From assembly GCA_943912755.1 (NCBI GenBank), contig CALTWF010000082.1, forward strand, positions 1-27,666: a stretch of DNA of 27,666 nucleotides, read 5' to 3'. Below the pieces are notes generated by a model. It worked only from the letters and a program-made list of their open reading frames with translations, did no database searches and had not been told where the DNA came from. The first letter of the stretch is position 1. Every line of letters starts with the position of its first letter. The stretch is from an uncultured Pseudomonas sp. (GTDB lineage Bacteria; Pseudomonadota; Gammaproteobacteria; Pseudomonadales; Pseudomonadaceae). Shown here piece after piece: positions 6,379-13,445 of this stretch. A program made the position numbers and the translations under genes.

Positions 6379-6879
6379 ATGCATGTAGTCGTAAATGTTA
6401 AGTCCGACCAGTCGATGGATGGGAAGAAGGTGCTTGGTGTGCTGCTCAAGGCTCTTGAGGCAGAATACAAAGTCCAGTTCCTGCTCAACGACACACAGGT
6501 TTCGGCGAGTGGCGCGCAGAACCAGATGACGTGGGATATCTCTGTCATCGAGCCGGCCGTGGGTGATTCGCCTGCGCATGGTGATGCCGAGCCATCTCAG
6601 GCTGAATCTGGCCGGATACTCCCCCTGCTTTTGTCGCTTCCCGAGATCGCCATTGATCCGCTCGAATCCGCTATCTCGTCTACAGCCGGCCTGATCGCTG
6701 ATGAGCGCGAACGCCTGAATGCAGCCGGATTGCAAAGTGGAAGCCTGGCGTCTGCGCTGATGGAGCAAATGAATCGACTGCTTGCCATCCAGGTAGAGCG
6801 GGTTGGCAGCATCCGCCGCGATGCGGTGGTAGATGCGGTTGTATCCGATATTTACGGCCTCCACCGTCGCGGGATGTGA
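6379..6879 (+). CDS. Uncharacterised phage protein
   Basis: A 166-residue protein I do not recognise. The N-terminal ~60 residues look like alternating strands and helices (MHVVVNVKSDQ, then KVLGVLLKALEAEYKVQFLL), a variable Ser/Glu-rich link follows, and residues about 85-166 are helical (LIADERERLNAAGLQSGSLA and LMEQMNRLLAIQVERVGSI). No signal peptide or membrane segment is visible, so it is probably cytoplasmic and not an endolysin. GAGGA lies a few bases upstream, right at the edge of the 37-base hairpin element. Its stop overlaps the start region of the next small gene. Confidence 0.7.
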   Translation: MHVVVNVKSDQSMDGKKVLGVLLKALEAEYKVQFLLNDTQVSASGAQNQMTWDISVIEPAVGDSPAHGDAEPSQAESGRILPLLLSLPEIAIDPLESAISSTAGLIADERERLNAAGLQSGSLASALMEQMNRLLAIQVERVGSIRRDAVVDAVVSDIYGLHRRGM

Positions 6880-6881
6880 AC

Positions 6882-7073
6882 ATGAGCAACGTCACCCGCA
6901 TTCGCCATGAGCTACCGGTGAGCATGGATATCGTCCATGCGGTGGCAGAGTTCGATGCAGCCCTGGTGAAAGCTATTGACGCCGCCAAGGAAGCTGGGCT
7001 GCCGCAGGGGTTGCTGGTAGGCCTGCTGCACGGTCACGCACACGCACAAACTCATCAGATGGTGATCGAATGA
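6882..7073 (+). CDS. Small uncharacterised phage protein
   Basis: A 63-residue protein, MSNVTRIRHELPVSMDIV..., with a helical middle (VAEFDAALVKAIDAAKEAGL) and a His-rich C-terminus (LLHGHAHAQTHQMVIE). I chose the ATG at 6882, with GGGA seven bases upstream; a GTG at 6876 would add two residues and overlap the previous stop. Its stop overlaps the ATG of the next gene, indicating coupled translation. The HGHAHAQTH cluster could bind metal, but there is no known family behind that suggestion. Confidence 0.65.
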   Translation: MSNVTRIRHELPVSMDIVHAVAEFDAALVKAIDAAKEAGLPQGLLVGLLHGHAHAQTHQMVIE

Positions 7074-7324
7074 CCGTCAAGGTGCTGGAGTTCAAACGTG
7101 AGGACTGGCGTGACGCTGCCAAGACCCTGCGAAAGATCGCCGATGACCTGGATGCCGGCGAGCACCCGGAATGCACCGTCGGTACGCTGACCATGATCGG
7201 CCCGAATGGAGAAGTGACCGTGTTTGGGCTGGGCCCCAAGTGCGACGACCTGCAATGCCTCGGCGCAATGCGACTGGGTGAGCAGAAGCTGATCGACGTG
7301 CTGCTGGATGGCGGGGAAGGGTAG
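7070..7324 (+). CDS. Small uncharacterised phage protein
   Basis: An 84-residue protein with an amphipathic helix at residues 10-28 (REDWRDAAKTLRKIADDLDAG), a β-rich middle (CTVGTLTMIGPNGEVTVFGLG) and a C-terminal helix (RLGEQKLIDVLLDGGEG). No catalytic motif. The architecture, one helix then a small strand sheet then a helix, resembles short phage proteins of unknown role found near lysis or packaging genes. It is the last plus-strand gene before a convergent minus-strand gene, with a hairpin between the two stops. Confidence 0.7.
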   Translation: MTVKVLEFKREDWRDAAKTLRKIADDLDAGEHPECTVGTLTMIGPNGEVTVFGLGPKCDDLQCLGAMRLGEQKLIDVLLDGGEG

Positions 7325-7326
7325 GT

Positions 7327-7348
7327 GTGCCGCAGGTGAGTGCGGCAC
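7327..7348. terminator. Hairpin between convergent genes, possible weak terminator
   Basis: GTGCCGCA (7327-7334) and TGCGGCAC (7341-7348) are exact complements with a six-base loop, located between the stop of the plus-strand gene (7324) and the stop of the minus-strand gene (7356). There is no T run on either side, so it may pause RNA polymerase or protect 3' ends rather than act as a strong intrinsic terminator. Confidence 0.4.
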
Positions 7349-7355
7349 GGCAATA

Positions 7356-7571
7356 TCATTCTTCTGCGACCTTCAACGCCTCTTGAATCTGGTCAGCATA
7401 CAGCGACAGGCGCTCCATCTCGTCCTTCAGTGCAAGTGTTTTATCTGGAGTGTTAGTGACCTTTGAGTTGATAAGCTCCAGCGCTGCACCCACTGCCGCC
7501 TCGCGACGGACCTCTGGCGACCCCTTGCCACCCATTCCGCTTCGATTCAGGTTGTTAAACAATTCCGACAT
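7356..7571 (-). CDS. Minus-strand small protein, moron candidate
   Basis: The only convincing minus-strand gene here. The 71-residue product starts MSELFNNLNRSGMGGKGSPE and continues as a soluble helical protein with a coiled-coil-like C-terminus (LKDEMERLSLYADQIQEALK). I chose the ATG at 7571 because AAGGAG lies seven bases upstream; the frame is open to 7613. It sits between the lysis and packaging modules, opposes all neighbours and has a possible promoter at 7601-7629. That isolation is typical of morons, extra genes expressed from a prophage. I do not recognise its family. Confidence 0.7.
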   Translation of the reverse strand: MSELFNNLNRSGMGGKGSPEVRREAAVGAALELINSKVTNTPDKTLALKDEMERLSLYADQIQEALKVAEE

Positions 7572-7600
7572 CTTGCACTCCTTAAGCTGGATGATCCTTA

Positions 7601-7629
7601 CCAATACCGGCAACCCGCCACTATTTCAA
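7601..7629 (-). promoter_or_regulatory. Possible promoter for the minus-strand gene
   Basis: On the minus strand, TTGAAA (7624-7629) matches the -35 consensus at five of six bases. It is followed after 17 bases by TATTGG (7601-7606), a poor -10 (three of six). Transcription would begin just ahead of the AAGGAG site of the minus-strand gene. Position supports it more than the hexamers do. Confidence 0.3.
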
Positions 7630-7643
7630 GTAACAGGTGATCC

Positions 7644-8252
7644 ATGAGCAGGCCAATGCCTCCAACTGACCTGCTTGAATCCCTGTGGCTCACGCTGCGC
7701 CCGGCTGCGGGTGTGTGGGATTGGGTCCGGAGCGAGATTCTGGTCGACACCGGCAGCATCCATAACCCCGATCATGGCCACCTGAATGACGCCAACATCG
7801 GAGTGCTGTGGGCATCGACGGGATTTGCCAAGCAGGGGCGCGTAGTTCTCGGCCAGGCCGAACAGCTGATGTTCCGCGCTGGCGGATGGCAGAAGGCCCG
7901 ACAAGAGCAGCAGATGCGGGAATGGTTCGGCGAGGAGCCGTCCTATCTCATCACCCTGGCTGGCGATTACTGCTCCCAGTGCACCGACGCTGAGTTCTGC
8001 GCTCTGGTCGAGCATGAGCTTTACCACATAGCCCAGGCGACCGATCAGTACGGCGCGCCCAAGTTCACCCAGGATGGCCTGCCCAAGCTCGAGATGCGTG
8101 GACACGACGTGGAAGAGTTCGTCGGTGTCGTTCGCCGCTATGGGGCGAGCAATGATGTACAGCAGCTGATCGACGCTGCAAGCCGGCCGCCTGAGGTGGC
8201 CAAGATCAACATTTCGAGGGCCTGCGGAACCTGTCTGCTCAAGTTGGCGTGA
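7644..8252 (+). CDS. Putative phage metallopeptidase
   Basis: A 202-residue protein with a zincin signature: HELYH at residues 124-128 within LVEHELYHIA, two zinc-ligand histidines flanking the catalytic glutamate E125. Cysteines C110, C113 and C119 just before it form a conserved knot-like cluster (DYCSQCTDAEFC). Overall it resembles the putative phage metallopeptidase family commonly found directly upstream of terminase genes. Substrate and role are not known; processing of a head or packaging protein, or action on a host protein, are possible. No signal peptide, so it probably acts in the cytoplasm. An AGGTGA ribosome site precedes the ATG. Confidence 0.82.
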   Translation: MSRPMPPTDLLESLWLTLRPAAGVWDWVRSEILVDTGSIHNPDHGHLNDANIGVLWASTGFAKQGRVVLGQAEQLMFRAGGWQKARQEQQMREWFGEEPSYLITLAGDYCSQCTDAEFCALVEHELYHIAQATDQYGAPKFTQDGLPKLEMRGHDVEEFVGVVRRYGASNDVQQLIDAASRPPEVAKINISRACGTCLLKLA

Positions 8253-8283
8253 TCCTTGACAGCCCTTGACGGAACCCAAATCT

Positions 8284-8760
8284 ATGGCAGCCCTGAAAAA
8301 TGAGGTGAAGGCCTTCATCGTTCAGGCTCTGGCCTGCTTCGATACACCGACCCAGGTGTCGCAGGCCGTCAAGGACCAATACGGAGTCGAGGTGTCTCGG
8401 CAACTGTGTGAGCGGTATGACCCGACCAAGTATTCGGGTCGCGACCTTGCCCAGAAGTGGAAGGACTACTTTCACGAGTGTCGAGCGCGATTTCGAGAGG
8501 AAACCAGCGACATCCCGATCGCCAACCGGGCATACAGGTTGCGCGGCCTTAGCAGGATGGCCGAGAAGGCCGAAAACATGCGCAACCTGGCCCTGACTGC
8601 TCAGCTGTACGAGCAGGCAGCCAAGGAATGCGGCGACATGTACGTCAACCGCAAGATCGAACCAGACAAGCCCCTGGGCTCCCAGGCGGACCAGCAGCAC
8701 GCCGTTGCTGAGTACAAGCTGGAGCCAGACGAGAATGTCCCCGCTACCCCGTACCTATGA
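8284..8760 (+). CDS. terS: Terminase small subunit, DUF2280 family
   Basis: A 158-residue protein whose opening MAALKNEVKAFIVQALACFD and the motif DTPTQVSQAVKDQYGVEVSR are typical of the DUF2280 family, found immediately ahead of large terminases. The N-terminal part forms a helix-turn-helix likely to bind the packaging site. The conserved block TSDIPIANRAYRLRGLSRMA and the helix after it probably form the oligomerisation core. I chose the ATG at 8284, the usual family start, preceded by CGGAA; a TTG at 8266 is in frame. Its 3' end overlaps the terL start. Small subunits recognise phage DNA and hand it to the large subunit. Confidence 0.88.
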   Translation: MAALKNEVKAFIVQALACFDTPTQVSQAVKDQYGVEVSRQLCERYDPTKYSGRDLAQKWKDYFHECRARFREETSDIPIANRAYRLRGLSRMAEKAENMRNLALTAQLYEQAAKECGDMYVNRKIEPDKPLGSQADQQHAVAEYKLEPDENVPATPYL

Positions 8761-10054
8761 GGCGCCGGTCAAGCTGACGCCGAAGCAGGCGAACATCTAT
8801 GTGTGGGGCTTCCAGCGCAACGCGCGATTCCGTGATGCCGTGTGCGGCCGCCGGTTCGGCAAGACATTCCTCGGCAAGGCTGAGATGCGCCGCGCGGCCA
8901 GGTTGGCTGCGGAGTGGGGCGTAAGCGTTGAGGATGAGATCTGGTACGCGGCTCCGACGCAGAAGCAGGCCCGCCGGGTGTTCTGGCGGCGCCTCAAGCA
9001 GGCCATACCGCGAGAGTGGCGTGAGTGCAAGCCGAACGAGTCGGACATGCTGATCACGCTCAAGAGCGGCCACCTGATCCGCTGTGTGGGCCTGGAGAAC
9101 TACGACGACCTGCGCGGCTCCGGCCTGTTCTTCGTGCTGGTGGACGAATGGGCGGACTGCAAGTGGGCGGCTTGGGAAGAAGTCCTGCGGCCGATGCTGT
9201 CCACCTGCGAGTACGTGATACCTGACGTCGGCAAGTGCAAGGGCGGTCATGCGCTGCGTATCGGCACCCCCAAGGGCTTCAACCACTGTTTCGATACATA
9301 CCGTGATGGGCAGCCCGACGGCGAGCCCGATCACAAGAGCTGGCTCTACACCTCGTTGCAGGGCGGCAACGTCCCGACCGAGGAACTGGATGCAGCCCGT
9401 CGCAAGATGGACCCCCGCACGTTCCGGCAAGAGTACGAAGCCAGCTTCGAGAACTACGCCGGGGTCGTTTACTACACCTTCAGCCGCAGCGAGAGCCGCA
9501 CCAGCGAGCGAATCAAGCCGGGCGAGGCCCTGCACATCGGCATGGACTTCAACGTCATGAAGATGGCGGCGGTGGTCTACGTCGTCAGAGATGGCCTGCC
9601 CTTGGCCCTGGATGAGTTCCACTCGGTGCGTGACACACCGGAGATGATCGAGAAAATCAAGGCGCGCTTCCCTGGGCACGGTATCGCGGTCTACCCCGAT
9701 GCCAGCGGCCAGAACACCAGCAGCAAGAACGCCAGCGAGTCTGACCTGTCCTTGCTGCGGAAGGCTGGGTTCACGGTGATCGTCGATACGCAGAACCCTA
9801 GCGTCAAAGATCGGGTGAACTCGGTAAACGCAATGCTGCTGAACACCTACGGTGATCGGCGCCTGAAGGTCAACATCGACCAGTGCCCACAGCTGGCGCT
9901 GTGCCTCGAGCGGCAGACCTACGACAAGCATGGCGACCCGGACAAAGACCCGAAGAAGAGCCACGACCACATGAACGACGCCGCCGGCTACTTCATCGCC
10001 AAGCGATACCCAATCAACGTGGAAATGACCACAAGCCAATCCCTGAGAATGTGA
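8735..10054 (+). CDS. terL: Terminase large subunit (packaging ATPase and nuclease)
   Basis: A 439-residue packaging motor. The ATPase half shows a Walker A-like CGRRFGKT (37-44), Walker B FFVLVDEW (132-139) with D137/E138, and the coupling motif RIGTPKGF (175-182). The nuclease half is RNase-H-like with D271 (GMDFN), D322 (YPDASG) and D415 (HMNDAAGYF) as probable metal ligands. Size and motif spacing fit P22/Sf6-type large terminases, which often package by headful; that mechanism is inferred. I chose the ATG at 8735 because it opens the conserved region; the frame extends 30 bases upstream inside terS. The portal gene follows two bases after its stop. Confidence 0.95.
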   Translation: MSPLPRTYEAPVKLTPKQANIYVWGFQRNARFRDAVCGRRFGKTFLGKAEMRRAARLAAEWGVSVEDEIWYAAPTQKQARRVFWRRLKQAIPREWRECKPNESDMLITLKSGHLIRCVGLENYDDLRGSGLFFVLVDEWADCKWAAWEEVLRPMLSTCEYVIPDVGKCKGGHALRIGTPKGFNHCFDTYRDGQPDGEPDHKSWLYTSLQGGNVPTEELDAARRKMDPRTFRQEYEASFENYAGVVYYTFSRSESRTSERIKPGEALHIGMDFNVMKMAAVVYVVRDGLPLALDEFHSVRDTPEMIEKIKARFPGHGIAVYPDASGQNTSSKNASESDLSLLRKAGFTVIVDTQNPSVKDRVNSVNAMLLNTYGDRRLKVNIDQCPQLALCLERQTYDKHGDPDKDPKKSHDHMNDAAGYFIAKRYPINVEMTTSQSLRM

Positions 10055-10056
10055 CC

Positions 10057-11463
10057 ATGAGCGATAACCCGAGCATCACGCTGCCCGCTGTCGACGCGAT
10101 GCGCGCCTACTGGGCCGTGATCTCGCCGCTCATGGGCGGGACGATGGCGATGCGTGCTGCGGGCAAGACCCTGCTGCCACAGTACCCAGCCGAAGACGAC
10201 GAGGCCTACAAGGAGCGCCTGCGTCTCTCGACCCTGCTGCCGGCGTATTCCGAGACGGTCGGAAACATGACCTCCCGCGTGTTCGCCGAGCCCCTGCAGG
10301 TTGGCGATGATGTGCCAGAGGCCATTGTCGAGATGACCGCGGACATCGACCACGCTGGCAACGACCTCAACTCTTGGGCGGTTGGCTTCTTCACCGAGGG
10401 GCTGAGCCACGGTCTGTGCCATGCCTTCGTCGATCACCCTCCCGCGGGCGAACTGAAGACCCAGGCCGACGAGCAGGCAGCCGGTGTGCGCCCCTACGTT
10501 GTGATGGTGAGGCCTGAGCAGGTGCTGGGCTGGCGCTCCAAGGGTGGCGTGCTGACCATGGTCCGCTACATCGAGGTGGTCGAGGAGGAGGACGGAGAGT
10601 TCGGCTCCGCGTGCGTCGAGCAGATCCGCGTGCTGGAGCCGGGCGCCTGGCGAACCTATCGCAGGTCGGCCAAGGCTGTACGGGGCAAGCAGGCCGCAAG
10701 TGGCGGTACCTGGGAGCTGCACGAGGAAGGCACAAACAGCCTGACCGCGATCCCGTGGGTCACCTTCTACACCGGCCGCACCGGTTTCATGACGGCCAAG
10801 CCGCCTCTGATCGAACTGGCGCACCTGAATGTGAAGCACTGGCAGAGCCAGAGCGACCAGGACAACATCCTGCACGTTATCCGTGTCCCGATCTTGGTGC
10901 GCATTGGCATCCAGGCCCAATACGACAACCAAGGGAAGGTGATCCCTCCAGAGTTCAAGGTTGGCACCGGACAGCTGACCGATCTGCCCAAGGACGGCGA
11001 CCTCAAGTACGTCGAGCACACCGGCCAGGCTGTCGAGTCAGGCCGAACTGCGCTGCAGGACCTGATCAACGAGATGCGCATGGCCGGGGCCAAGCTGCTG
11101 ACGCCGGACAAAACGGCCACCAAGACCGCGACCCAGGCGGAGGAGGAGGCTGCGCAGGAACTGTCCCCGCTGGCGCGCATGGCGCACCACTTCGCCGACT
11201 GCCTGGCGCAACTGCTCCAGTTCATGGCTGACTACCGCGGCCTGGGCGACGGCGGCACGGTCGAGATGCGTGGAAACTTCGATGTCGACTACATGCCTGA
11301 GGTGTCGCTGCCGACGCTGGTGTCCATGGCCAATGCCGGGATGATCAGCAAGGAAACGCTGTTCACCGAGATGCAGCGCCGCGGCGTCATCAGCGACGAA
11401 TACGACTGGGAGGAGGAGTTGGCGAAGATTGAGGCCCTAGGCCCGGCTCTCGGTACGCTGTGA
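10057..11463 (+). CDS. Portal protein, DUF4055 family
   Basis: A 468-residue protein with the features of DUF4055 portal proteins: an N-terminal helical region (VDAMRAYWAVISPLMGGTMA, then LSTLLPAYSETVGNMTSRVF), a mid-protein segment PYVVMVRPEQVLGWR, the ITAIPWVTFYTGR-like stretch here written SLTAIPWVTFYTGRTG, and a long helix near AEEEAAQELSPLARMAHHF. Portals form the dodecameric ring at one capsid vertex through which DNA is packaged and to which the tail docks. The frame is open well upstream inside terL, but the ATG at 10057 sits just after the terL stop and gives the usual length. The stop shares one base with the next start. Confidence 0.92.
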   Translation: MSDNPSITLPAVDAMRAYWAVISPLMGGTMAMRAAGKTLLPQYPAEDDEAYKERLRLSTLLPAYSETVGNMTSRVFAEPLQVGDDVPEAIVEMTADIDHAGNDLNSWAVGFFTEGLSHGLCHAFVDHPPAGELKTQADEQAAGVRPYVVMVRPEQVLGWRSKGGVLTMVRYIEVVEEEDGEFGSACVEQIRVLEPGAWRTYRRSAKAVRGKQAASGGTWELHEEGTNSLTAIPWVTFYTGRTGFMTAKPPLIELAHLNVKHWQSQSDQDNILHVIRVPILVRIGIQAQYDNQGKVIPPEFKVGTGQLTDLPKDGDLKYVEHTGQAVESGRTALQDLINEMRMAGAKLLTPDKTATKTATQAEEEAAQELSPLARMAHHFADCLAQLLQFMADYRGLGDGGTVEMRGNFDVDYMPEVSLPTLVSMANAGMISKETLFTEMQRRGVISDEYDWEEELAKIEALGPALGTL

Positions 11464-12539
11464 TGAAGACGGCCAACGAAAAGCTTCTGGACGAACTGAT
11501 CGGCCATGAGATTGATCTGTCCAGACTGAGCAACAGCCAGGTCGTGGCGATCATCAGAGCCCTCAACGGCTCTGACCCTGAGCTGAGGGCAGCGCTCATT
11601 GCTGCCTTAGAAAGCCTGGATGCCGGTGCGTCCGTTGCAGCGATCGATGCTGCCCTGGCGCCCGTGTTGCGGATCAATCAATCGACATTCTTTAGCCTGC
11701 AGCAGGCGCTCACAGGCGTCATCGACGGGGTGGCCGGCTACGAGATTGCTTTTCAGGCCGGCGCGCTTACAGCGGCTGTTCCTGAGCTTGTAAAGGCACG
11801 ATTTCCCGTTGCCGTGGCTCAGTTCAGCCAAGTGCGCGCTATTGCGCTGGCGAGGCCATTTCAGGGCCGATTGCTCAGCGAGTGGATGGCCGGCATCGAG
11901 GCTGATCGGGCTGCGTCGATCCGCGATGCGGTTCGGTCCGGGGTTCTTGAAGGTCGCACGACGCCGGAGATCGTCCGGCAGATCATGGGTACCAAGGCGG
12001 AGAAGTACGCCGACGGCATCCTGCAGAAGCCTCGCCGCGAGGTGGAGGCGGTTGTCCGGTCTGCTGTGTCCAGCACGGCAGAGGCGGCCAGCGACAAGGC
12101 GTTCGAGGCCAATAGCGACATCATCAGCCATGTCGAGTGGCTGAGCACGCTGGATAGCCGGACATCGACCACCTGCCGAATTCGTGACCGCCTGCCTTAC
12201 ACGCTTGGGACCTACCAGCCCATTGGGCACAAGGTGCCGTGGCTGGCCGGGCCGGGCCGTATTCACTTCTGTTGCCGCTCGACCAAGCTGCCGATCCTCA
12301 AGAGCGCTTTGGCGCTGGGGATCAGTGACGCGGCGACGCGGGCAAGCATGGACGGCCAGGTGCCGCAGCAGACCACCTATGCCCAATGGCTTGCCCGCCA
12401 GCCAGCATCCCGCCAGGACGAGATTCTCGGCCCGGAGCGAGGGAAGCTGCTGCGCCAGGACAGGCTGAAGCTGCAGGACTTCTACAACGACAAGGGCAAG
12501 TTCTTGACGCTCGATGAGCTTCGGGAGCGCCTGCTGTAG
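11463..12539 (+). CDS. MuF-like minor head (morphogenesis) protein
   Basis: A 358-residue protein. The long N-terminal half is helical. The C-terminal part, about residues 170-275, has the MuF/SPP1 gp7 signature: EVEAVVRSAVSSTAEAASDK, then STTCRIRDRLPYT and the closing GRIHFCCRSTKLP cysteine segment. Proteins of this group bind the portal and are packaged in low copy inside the head, where they help DNA commit to ejection. The ATG overlaps the last base of the portal stop; a GTG three bases earlier is an alternative. The 37-base hairpin repeat follows its TAG stop after two bases. Confidence 0.9.
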   Translation: MKTANEKLLDELIGHEIDLSRLSNSQVVAIIRALNGSDPELRAALIAALESLDAGASVAAIDAALAPVLRINQSTFFSLQQALTGVIDGVAGYEIAFQAGALTAAVPELVKARFPVAVAQFSQVRAIALARPFQGRLLSEWMAGIEADRAASIRDAVRSGVLEGRTTPEIVRQIMGTKAEKYADGILQKPRREVEAVVRSAVSSTAEAASDKAFEANSDIISHVEWLSTLDSRTSTTCRIRDRLPYTLGTYQPIGHKVPWLAGPGRIHFCCRSTKLPILKSALALGISDAATRASMDGQVPQQTTYAQWLARQPASRQDEILGPERGKLLRQDRLKLQDFYNDKGKFLTLDELRERLL

Positions 12540-12541
12540 CA

Positions 12542-12578
12542 CGCGCCACGAAACACAGAAGTGCCATTTTGTGGCGCG
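12542..12578. repeat. 37-base hairpin repeat, copy 2
   Basis: Begins two bases after the MuF-gene stop, the same placement as copy 1 after the holin stop. Arms CGCGCCACGAAA (12542-12553) and TTTTGTGGCGCG (12567-12578) pair over 12 positions with a single G-U, around a 13-base loop. It is 27/37 identical to 6332-6368. It is separate from the terminator at 12589-12611 and has no T run of its own. Confidence 0.75.
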
Positions 12579-12588
12579 CAATTCCAGA

Positions 12589-12611
12589 GCCTCGCCAAGT
12601 GCGGGCTTTTT
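12589..12611 (+). terminator. Intrinsic terminator upstream of the scaffold gene
   Basis: GCC-T-CGC (12589-12595, one bulged T) pairs with GCGGGC (12601-12606) around a five-base loop and is followed by five T residues. It ends the packaging transcript between the MuF-like and scaffold genes and may set the ratio of packaging to capsid mRNA. Confidence 0.65.
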
Positions 12612-12624
12612 CATGCCTGCGGTT

Positions 12625-12676
12625 CGGATGGACGGGGCGACCTGGGGCCGGATGGCTCACCAACAGGCCGGATGGC
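12625..12676. repeat. CGGATGG direct repeats ahead of the scaffold gene
   Basis: CGGATGG occurs at 12625-12631, 12649-12655 and 12669-12675. The last two sit inside the 11-base repeat GGCCGGATGGC (12646-12656 and 12666-12676), spaced exactly 20 bases apart. They lie in the gap between the terminator and the scaffold start. A protein-binding role is only a guess; the run could also be decayed coding sequence. Confidence 0.45.
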
Positions 12677-12689
12677 CCAGAGAGACGAG

Positions 12690-13436
12690 ATGAAACTCAA
12701 GACTGTTGAAGTGGATGGTAAGCAGTACGCAGTGATCGAAGACGGGAAGCCAGTCTATGTGGAAGACGACGGCAAAGAAGTCGCCTTCGACGCAGTAGGC
12801 ACCCGTAACACCATCACCCGACTGAACGCCGAGGCCAAGTCGCATCGCGAGCGTGCCGATGGATTCGAGAAGGTCGCCAAGGCCTTCGAGGGCATCGAGG
12901 ATGCTGCCGCTGCGCGTAAGGCCCTGGAGACCGTCGCCAATCTCGACGCCAAGAAGCTGGTGGATGCCGGCGAGATCGAGAAGGTGAAGGGCGAGATCAG
13001 CAAGGCCTTCCAGACCCAGTTGGATGAAGCCAACACCAAGGCGCAGACCTTCGAGCAGCAGCTGTATGCCGAGAAGATCGGCGGGAGCTTTGCCCGTTCC
13101 CAGTTCATCGCCGAGAAGATGGCTGTGCCGGCTGACATGGTTCAGGCCACCTTTGGCAGCAACTTCAAGATCGAGGAAGGCAAGGTCGTCGCTTATGACG
13201 CCCAAGGCCAGAAGGTCTTCAGTCGCTCCCGTCCAGGCGAACTGGCCGACTTCAACGAAGCGCTCGAGACCCTCGTCTCGCAGTACCCCCATCGTGACCA
13301 CATCCTGAAGAGCTCCGGCGCCAATGGTGGCGGCGCTCCAAATGGCGGTGGCCAGCACAAACCCACGAAGGGCAACTTCGGTGGATCCAAGGCAGAGCGC
13401 CTGGAAGCCATCAAGGGCCTGACCGCAAGCGAATAA
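12690..13436 (+). CDS. Scaffold-like head protein
   Basis: A 248-residue protein lying directly before the major capsid gene, where scaffolds usually sit. It starts with a short β-like segment (KLKTVEVDGKQYAVIEDGKP), then a long charged helical region (about 40-130: AKSHRERADGFEKVAKAFEG and onward, coiled-coil-like) and ends with a flexible Gly/Asn-rich, basic tail (GGGAPNGGGQHKPTKGNFGG). This is the layout of internal scaffolds that bind capsid through a basic C-terminus. No protease motif is visible, and no separate head protease exists in the window. I chose the ATG at 12690, which fits the family start; the open frame extends 43 codons upstream. Confidence 0.82.
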   Translation: MKLKTVEVDGKQYAVIEDGKPVYVEDDGKEVAFDAVGTRNTITRLNAEAKSHRERADGFEKVAKAFEGIEDAAAARKALETVANLDAKKLVDAGEIEKVKGEISKAFQTQLDEANTKAQTFEQQLYAEKIGGSFARSQFIAEKMAVPADMVQATFGSNFKIEEGKVVAYDAQGQKVFSRSRPGELADFNEALETLVSQYPHRDHILKSSGANGGGAPNGGGQHKPTKGNFGGSKAERLEAIKGLTASE

Positions 13437-13445
13437 GGAGGCCCA

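Noticed and set aside
7450..7647. A plus-strand frame opposite the minus-strand gene
   Set aside because: No ribosome site, and the minus-strand gene in the same place has AAGGAG at correct spacing and more natural protein text.
8744..10039. A 431-codon minus-strand frame opposite terL
   Set aside because: Antisense to a gene with all terminase motifs; low-complexity Val/Leu/Ala/His/Arg text typical of a shadow frame.
9883..10056. Upstream extension of the portal frame inside terL
   Set aside because: The residues are out-of-frame terL text; the ATG at 10057 gives the normal portal length directly after the terL stop.
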